From Multifurca ochricompacta (taxonomy: Eukaryota; Basidiomycota; Agaricomycetes; Russulales; Russulaceae): a stretch of 64,000 nucleotides of DNA. The stretch lies in the NCBI GenBank assembly GCA_022496185.1, contig WTXG01000032.1:1-64000 (forward strand). Direction: 5' to 3'. Position 1 is the first letter of the stretch. Each line of letters starts with the position of its first letter. The notes under the pieces were generated by a model. It had not been told where the DNA came from. It worked only from the letters and a program-made list of their open reading frames with translations, and did no database searches. A program made the position numbers and the translations under genes. Below are positions 57,801-64,000 of the stretch, in pieces.

Positions 57801-58402
57801 AGTGAGGGAACGAGTTTGCGATGTTTGCTTGGTGTCGTTGAAAGCATCACTTTTAGAGTCATACAAAAGGCACAGCACACACCCAACACACACACAGGAG
57901 GTAGAGGCTTGTTGTCACACTTACACTTTGTCTCGTGTCCAATCCCATGCATGGGACCTATTTTCTTGTGACGGAGGGATGAGTTCTTGTTGAGCGACCA
58001 AAAACAGTCACACGTGAGAGAAAGACTTCTATATATAAAATATGATATTTTATGTTTGTTGCGGTACCGTACCGATCAGTGACCGGTCTGCGGTGAAGAT
58101 GAAAGGAATGCACTACATTCCAAAACGTACGATACCGATAGGGAAAGAGACAAAGAACTTAAATACGTTATGACGAGTTGGCTTCGCACAGCAAAGGCAT
58201 TGGATGCTATTTAGCGGGTGTAACGGCGCCATTTGAATGGCTTCAGCTAGAATAATTCCTCAAGGGTATACTGTAGCGAGATAAGCAAAAAAATGAAATG
58301 AAGAAGAACATGGAAGGAAAATGACAATATGAACTGGCCCATAGCCAGATGAGAACACAGCGACAGGCAGGCATGAAGGCATCTTAACAAGGCCCCGCCT
58401 CT
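54861..58402. other. No gene established
   Basis: Only short or isolated open frames. The longest (56866-56426 minus, 146 codons) contains a hydrophobic stretch (WVPVTLVLVICTSAVTLGHI) but no recognised family and no splice partners. The stretch 55165-55493 (minus) likewise. Confidence 0.35.
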
Positions 58403-59382
58403 CTACAAAACTGCGACAGCACCAGCAGCCATAACCGCGATCGCTGAACCAACAAGTGCAAAGGTACTGTCAGCCGAGCGAGGAGCTGCCCCTGTCGCAA
58501 GGCCACCGGCGGCTTGTACTTGGCCACTGAGGAATGAAGTACCGCATTTGGTATTGATGGCAGCATAAAGCGCAGGTTGGCCGGATAGAAGCAGGCTAAA
58601 AGAAATGCCGGGGCCATAGGGAACATTATTAAGTTGTGTGGTGTAGACGTTCATGATATTGCGAGTGCAGGCTGTGCAGAGCTTGTCAGCGGGAAGGCTG
58701 GTCTGCAGGCCAAGGAATGGGATGTTCTGCTTGCTGTACTTGTCTAAGTTCGGAACGAGAGCCACTTGGTCTCGACGTTCAAGAGAGGAGCGCTTAGCGG
58801 TAGTCGAGTTAGAAGCGGTCCTGGATGAGGTCATGTTGGCTGCGCAGTAGCTCCCCGAATCATCCTTCTGGCAGACGGCTTTCTTGAGAGGGCCGAGGGC
58901 GTAGAGGACGTCATAAGCGATAACAACAGCCGAGTTCTTATTCGACGAAGAGAGCTCAGGCTGACACGCTTTGTAGAAGAGGGCGAGCTGGGTGCCGATA
59001 AGAGTAGGGTCACAGGCATCTGAACTTGAGCAGAGGTTGTTCAACGTGTTAGAAATGGTGGAGGTGGAGATCTTGGTTGAATTGGAACCCGCAGCATATT
59101 GTGAAGTGGCGGATATGAGGGGCTTAAGACACTCCGACAGGGTTATATTGGCATTCAGCTGAACATAAAAATCCTGGCAAGTTGGGCTGATACCCGAAGG
59201 AATAAGTGGGTTCGTGGTGGAATTTGACTAAAAGAAATCAGAATGGAAAAAAATAAATCAGCATTTACAAGTGGGTGGAGGAAGGGGTGAGAAGGGGTTG
59301 ATATGATGTGGAAGGGTGAACGTACAGATGTTTGGGCGAGAGCGAGGGAGGCGAAAAGAGAAATGATAGCGAGAGACTTCAT
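58403..59382 (-). CDS. Secreted, probably GPI-anchored protein (resembles DUF7729)
   Basis: Two exons: 59382-59326 and 59227-58403, intron 98 bp (GTACGT donor, TTTTAG acceptor), product 293 residues. The N-terminus MKSLAIISLFASLALAQ is a clear signal peptide; the intron falls just after it. The mature part begins SNSTTNPLIPSGISPTCQDF, has Cys-containing blocks (NNLCSSSDACD; KLCTACTRNIMNVY) and several Asn-X-Ser/Thr sites. The C-terminus is small-residue-rich and ends in a hydrophobic tail (STFALVGSAIAVMAAGAVAV), a typical GPI-attachment signal. The Cys pattern and NPLIPSGISPTC motif recall fungal DUF7729 surface proteins of unknown role. The family name is from memory of motifs and less certain than the gene itself. 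Confidence 0.85.
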
Positions 59383-62300
59383 GATTGGGATAGTGGGAAT
59401 GAGAGAGCGAGGGTGAAAAAGAGTGACAAAGGTTGTATTTAGGTTTACGTCGACGTTGTCGAGCGTTGTCGGGAGCGAGCGTTGTTAATGCGTGGGTGAT
59501 GGCGAATAATAAAAAAAGGGTGGTTAATTCCCTTCCGCCATTCATTCAAATTCAAAGTCAGATTCAGATTCAGATTCAGCAACCGTGCCTCACCGGCCCT
59601 ACCCCCTCGCAACAGCACGTGACAATGCCTCTCCGTCTATACCGGAATTATTTTGATTTTGAGAAAACGGGGACAATCACACCGACAGCAGCAACAATAC
59701 CTTGCTCATAAGTAACTACGGGTATTCGGTTGTGATCTTGTCCTTGTCTTTTGTCCCCCCCCCTGTTAATACCTGCGAAAAAACACAATATACTTCCAAG
59801 ACGTCCCAGTCTCTAATTTAACAGCAGTGTCCACACTACCACCAGCGGCCTCAGGGAGAATCGGATTTTCAACGCCACGAGGGTATTATTATGCCACTTT
59901 GGTCACTATGTTTGTACTGTGTAAAGAGGACACACGTCGGGCCCGAGAAAGTCGCACCAAAAACACTCGGATAACATAACTTGCCATTTTTACTACAAAC
60001 TAAATATGATCCCCTTCCCAGTCTTTTCTCAGAGTACCACCTAAAGGATGGTCCCAATGTTGTCATTCACATCGTCCGCCAAAATTTCACCACTTTGGAA
60101 ACCTGGTCTAGGGTGGACAAGTATATGTATGAGTGCATGGGGCTCAGCCGTTACCTGAAGGAGGGACGGAGACAGCATTGTGCTAGCTGGGGCGCAAGGT
60201 GCCGAATCGTCAACGAGAATCGGTGGGTTGCTAGTATGTGTATATAATCGTTCATCGTCCTCAAATAACTGTTCGGGTCCGGCCATCAAACAAAAGACTC
60301 TTGTCTACGCGCAATTAGAGGCGAGGCAATATACGATACAACTCCAGGTTAAACGACACCCACGACAGGTCACTTGGTCTGGATAGTTTCAGATCCTCCT
60401 TAATTCTGCTGGCAGAGGTTTGTGGGAGGGGGAGGTGGAGGGGAACTTCAGTCGAATCAATGTTGTGGGCTCCATCCATGCCCACGATTCAGGGAACCTG
60501 CCTTCCAAAGGTAAGGTGTTGGCCATCGTCCCCATAAAATTCCTCCTGAAATCGCCACGATACATGTCGTAAACCCGTGGATCGCGCCACCACTGATATT
60601 ATCCTCATGCTTCATCCACCTATCTGGCCATCGCATCATTGCATTGTAGGCGCTGCTGCGTTCTTTTAGGTATCAACAACGCCGCCAGGACCATCCCCTT
60701 CCGTTGTCCACGAACACGCAAGAAAAGCATATCCGGTCGGCCCACCATCATCGCTTGCCCCGCTACCATTAGAGAGGAGTGAAACTATCCGTCGGATCTG
60801 CAGGTCCGTGGTAGGCGTAGACAAGGTGTGGGGGCTGACACGTTCTCTCAAAAAGCGGATCGTGAGAACGCAAACCCACCTAGAAATGGGTGGGGATCGA
60901 ATTACGAGTTTATGGTATGCGGACCGGGAAGGTCGATTGGTCGTCGTCTTCAGTGCAAAAGTAGGAGGGTCGGTCATGATGACTTTGTCAAGCATGGTGG
61001 AGATTGTGTTATTGTATCCGAAGGTAAAAGAAGGTGAGACGCTCCCATTATCATTGCTAAGGGGGCGTTCTGCGTGATGTTCTTGTGCCCAATGAGAAAA
61101 ATAGAACCATTGCGCGAGAGGAAGACGGCTCTTTCCGTGAGTAATGGCACACTCTCTTGTGCTGATGTCGACGTTTTATCTCCTTTTACGCCGAGAATCG
61201 CTTTGTTTCTGCAATGTGGTCGTTTCTCGACGAAATTAACGATATCGCTTGGACAGCCACATACGCAGGTGGAATAAAACTGGGAAGAATAAAATGCTTA
61301 ATTCTTTGGCGATCTTGTTGGATCCTTTCAACGAAATTGCCTTCCATATCTGTAGGGGTTTCTTGAAGGCGCATCCAGGTCCTCTGACCTGTCAGTCCGT
61401 CGGTCATTGTAAATCAAACCATAGTAGTGAGTGTGAACACGCAGTCCGATGCGATCTAAATCTTCGAGGATGAGATGTCTTGCATGCTGGGAACTGATAT
61501 GGGCTTTGAATTGCGCTGCGCTGACAATTAGACAGCATATATGAGACCAAAGGCAAGCACCAGCCGCGTAGCCAAGATGAGATGCATATACCTCCTCTAT
61601 ATTGTTAAACACACTCTCTGTTGATTTCTTTAGTTCTAAGTCTTGTCCTATCATCTTAGGTAGAGATCGCATGTAAATACTTTTAAAGTGCTTGTAAAAC
61701 GCCCAAGTAGGAGTAGAGAACAGTAATTGTGATCTGTCTCATCCACTTCCTTTCCCGCCGCATCCTAGTCATTCCAACTAATCGATCTTCCTATCTTCGT
61801 GTTTGCTCCGCGTCACCTGATCCTTACTCGTTCGCCGTGTCGAGGACCTAGTGCCTTTAAAAGGCACTCAATAGATCCTTCAACGATCCCAATAGCAACC
61901 CAAAATTAAGACACCTCGTGAACCAAGTTTTTTTTGTGATGAGAGACGCACAGCCAGAAGGATTGTAGATGGACTGATTTGTTTTTCTTTCTGAAAATAT
62001 TAAGAGTAGGGGAATCCAACGAGATGATTTTTCGGATGAAAGGATAAAAGGTGAATAAGGGCCCTGTCGGAATTGTGATCCTGAAACCAAGGTAATTCAT
62101 AAATATGTCGCACCGAGGACCGCAAGGGACTAGGGTCATATCTTATGTGGAGCCGTGGGGGGAGTGTTCGCAGAAGCCACAGGCTCTAGAACCCTCATTT
62201 TTTTGGCGTTAGCTGGCGTAAGCAAGAACATCTGTGGCGTGCATCTCAAAATGCCCCCAGTAGTGGGGATGGGAATGGCCAGCGTGATAAGAATCGGGTT

Positions 62301-62934
62301 TTTCAGTCCTGTATAGCGACTCCGGGTGCACTTAGGCCGTTTGAGGGAGAGCTGAGACTGAAAACTTGGTTGGGGGCCATGAGGGAGGTAAGAGGTTCAG
62401 GAAGATAATGTATAGCCAATTCTTCCTGTCGGGATAATAAAAGCATCATAAGTAGAGCTAATGGCCAGGCAAGCAGGAGCATGATGGCTTTTAACGACAC
62501 GCAGACATGCACGTCCTCGTGATCTTGCCCATTGGCGGTTAAACGCGGCGGTTTGACGCAAGCTTGGCTTCATTGTGAAAGATGATGGGTTTTTTTTGTG
62601 GACAAATACTAGATGACTACAGAGTCGCGTACTCGCTAGGTCACTTTCGAATCAGAGTCATGTTCTGCCTACCGCAGCAAATGGGGTGGTCGTCAGCCTG
62701 ACAGAATGGAACACAACTATATCTATGACGACCCCAATGTCGTCTTTTGAGGCAAAGGCACGCGAGTTACAAACCAAAATTTTGATTATTGGGTAAGTCA
62801 GGTTAGGGGTTGGTCTGATCGAGTGGTGGTCGAGGAAGAAGGTCATGAGGAGGGTCGAGGTTCAGAACATTGAAATTAAAACAAACACGTGAACCTGACG
62901 AATTGTTAAGTTAGTTGCAAACCGTCTCACGCAA

Positions 62935-62969
<35 letters not shown>

Positions 62970-64000
62970 CACTCCTCTCCCATAATTAATTCAGGCGACT
63001 TGATTCATAGCTGGGAGATTAGACCCCGGAGCAGAATCCCATTATAGGCCCATGGGGCATGGACCAACCGTAGATTCCCATCTGGTTCGCCTTTTTCATT
63101 GCCATCCAATATAAATGAACTTTGTGACCGGCTGGCCGGCTGGCTTAATCGACACTCGCCACTGTACGCAAAATCCGAGAAGCCGGGAAATAGAGGATTT
63201 GACACCGATGTTCCCGGTAACACTCTCCGTAGATGGAGGGAGGGGAAGGGGTACACGGAGCCACAAGAGTGGCTCATGCCCGCTCACAGGCGTTTTGGAA
63301 TCACCGGATTTTGATTTGATTTGATTTGATTTTGATTGAGTCCGTGTTCGCTCCATTACAATCGTCTGACAGGCGGTTCTGGCTAAGCATGGTAGATACC
63401 AACTTGCGACAGGTTTCTTGAAAATTGTATGCAAGCACCAAGTACGGATAAAAACTTACTTTTTGTTCAGAACATAAAAAAAGAGTACGAGCCCGCCCGT
63501 GAGTTCTTCCCGTGATCAAGAATGGACCGCGACGACCGAAGCCGGTTCCCTTGCATAACTTGTTCCCGGTGCCGCGACCTGTCAGAGGATGATCTTCGGC
63601 AACATATGCTGAAGATATTGACGTGGCAGACTGGTGATAATTATGGGCAAACACAGAAGAAATAACTTGAGAAGCACCTGGATCTCCCCCCCCCCCCCCC
63701 TTCCATTCTCCCCCTTCCTCCTCGGTCTACGAAGGAGCGCGATTAGGTGGCCGATGACACGCGCAATCCCTGTTGATGGATGACTTGTATCCGCGTCAAT
63801 GCCACCCATAGAAGCATCCTCTTCGTTTCTCTCCGTTGTCCACATGCACAGGCGTATTTATGAATCATTGTTGGGAAAGTTCAAGTCTCTCACGGCGCCA
63901 CGACAGGACATTGAGCGCTTCATTCGTGGAAGTCCAAGTCCTTAATCCGATCTTTTCAAGTTAAGCATAAACGTAAATTCGAGCAGGCGGGGATGCCAGC
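59383..64000. other. Gene-poor right end
   Basis: No gene I can defend in 4.6 kb. A minus-strand open frame at 60995-60666 (RSPPISRWVCVLTIRFLRER) and one at 62512-62303 with a hydrophobic stretch may be fragments of decayed genes. (GCT)n at 62935-62968, TTTGA repeats at 63305-63335 and poly-C at 63688-63701 are simple repeats. Confidence 0.4.
62935..62968 (+). repeat. (GCT)n microsatellite
   Basis: About eleven perfect GCT/CTG units in non-coding DNA. Confidence 0.9.

Noticed and set aside
1..64000. CRISPR arrays, prokaryotic operons, rRNA genes
   Set aside because: None seen; spliceosomal introns throughout show a fungal nuclear sequence.

Overview
The window is nuclear DNA from a filamentous basidiomycete, most likely an Agaricomycete. 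The genes are broken by many short GT-AG introns of about 50-65 bp with CTAAC/CTRAY-type branch sites. A DUF6535 protein, F-box proteins of mushroom type and a degenerate Ty1/copia element of the kind common in mushroom genomes are also present. There are no prokaryotic operons, CRISPR arrays or rRNA genes, and I found no convincing tRNA.

Layout. 1-8 kb is a graveyard of nested mobile elements: a frameshifted copia gag/protease/pre-integrase remnant on the minus strand, two complete solo LTRs with 5-bp target duplications (family A), fragments of a second LTR family (B), and a non-autonomous hAT element with an 8-bp target duplication. 8-11 kb holds an intact three-exon DUF6535 membrane-protein gene. 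12-14 kb has a foldback element, another LTR fragment and a broken ankyrin-repeat gene. 16-17.8 kb is a six-exon La (Lhp1-type) RNA chaperone gene. 18.6-25.2 kb carries three copies of a 0.6-kb LTR family (C); one contains a solo family-B LTR whose target duplication can be read against the uninterrupted neighbouring copy.

25.9-36 kb carries a three-exon Nudix hydrolase and two tandem paralogous F-box-type genes (six and eight exons), all on the minus strand. From about 25 to 43 kb the DNA is full of homopolymers and microsatellites, and long strand-asymmetric purine tracts fill introns and spacers. 43.8-47.2 kb has two plus-strand housekeeping genes: translation elongation factor eEF1B-beta (five exons) and a Cdc20/Fizzy-family APC/C activator ending in the Ile-Arg tail. 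47-64 kb is gene-poor: a decayed F-box/LRR gene at 52.7-54.9 kb and one well-formed secreted, probably GPI-anchored protein gene at 58.4-59.4 kb.

Most unusual signal. Four LTRs of two families (A and B) share one architecture just downstream of the TATA box. A block A is followed by a 49-56 bp segment with a GTRAGT donor, a CTAAY branch site and a terminal AG, then a block B. About 20 bp later comes an exact A+B copy with that segment removed, so each LTR seems to carry its own leader in unspliced and spliced form side by side. Within each LTR the two forms match, while different LTRs differ, which suggests regeneration at each transposition cycle. Block A begins where transcription should start and sits in an inverted repeat whose outer stem is conserved and whose inner stem covaries.
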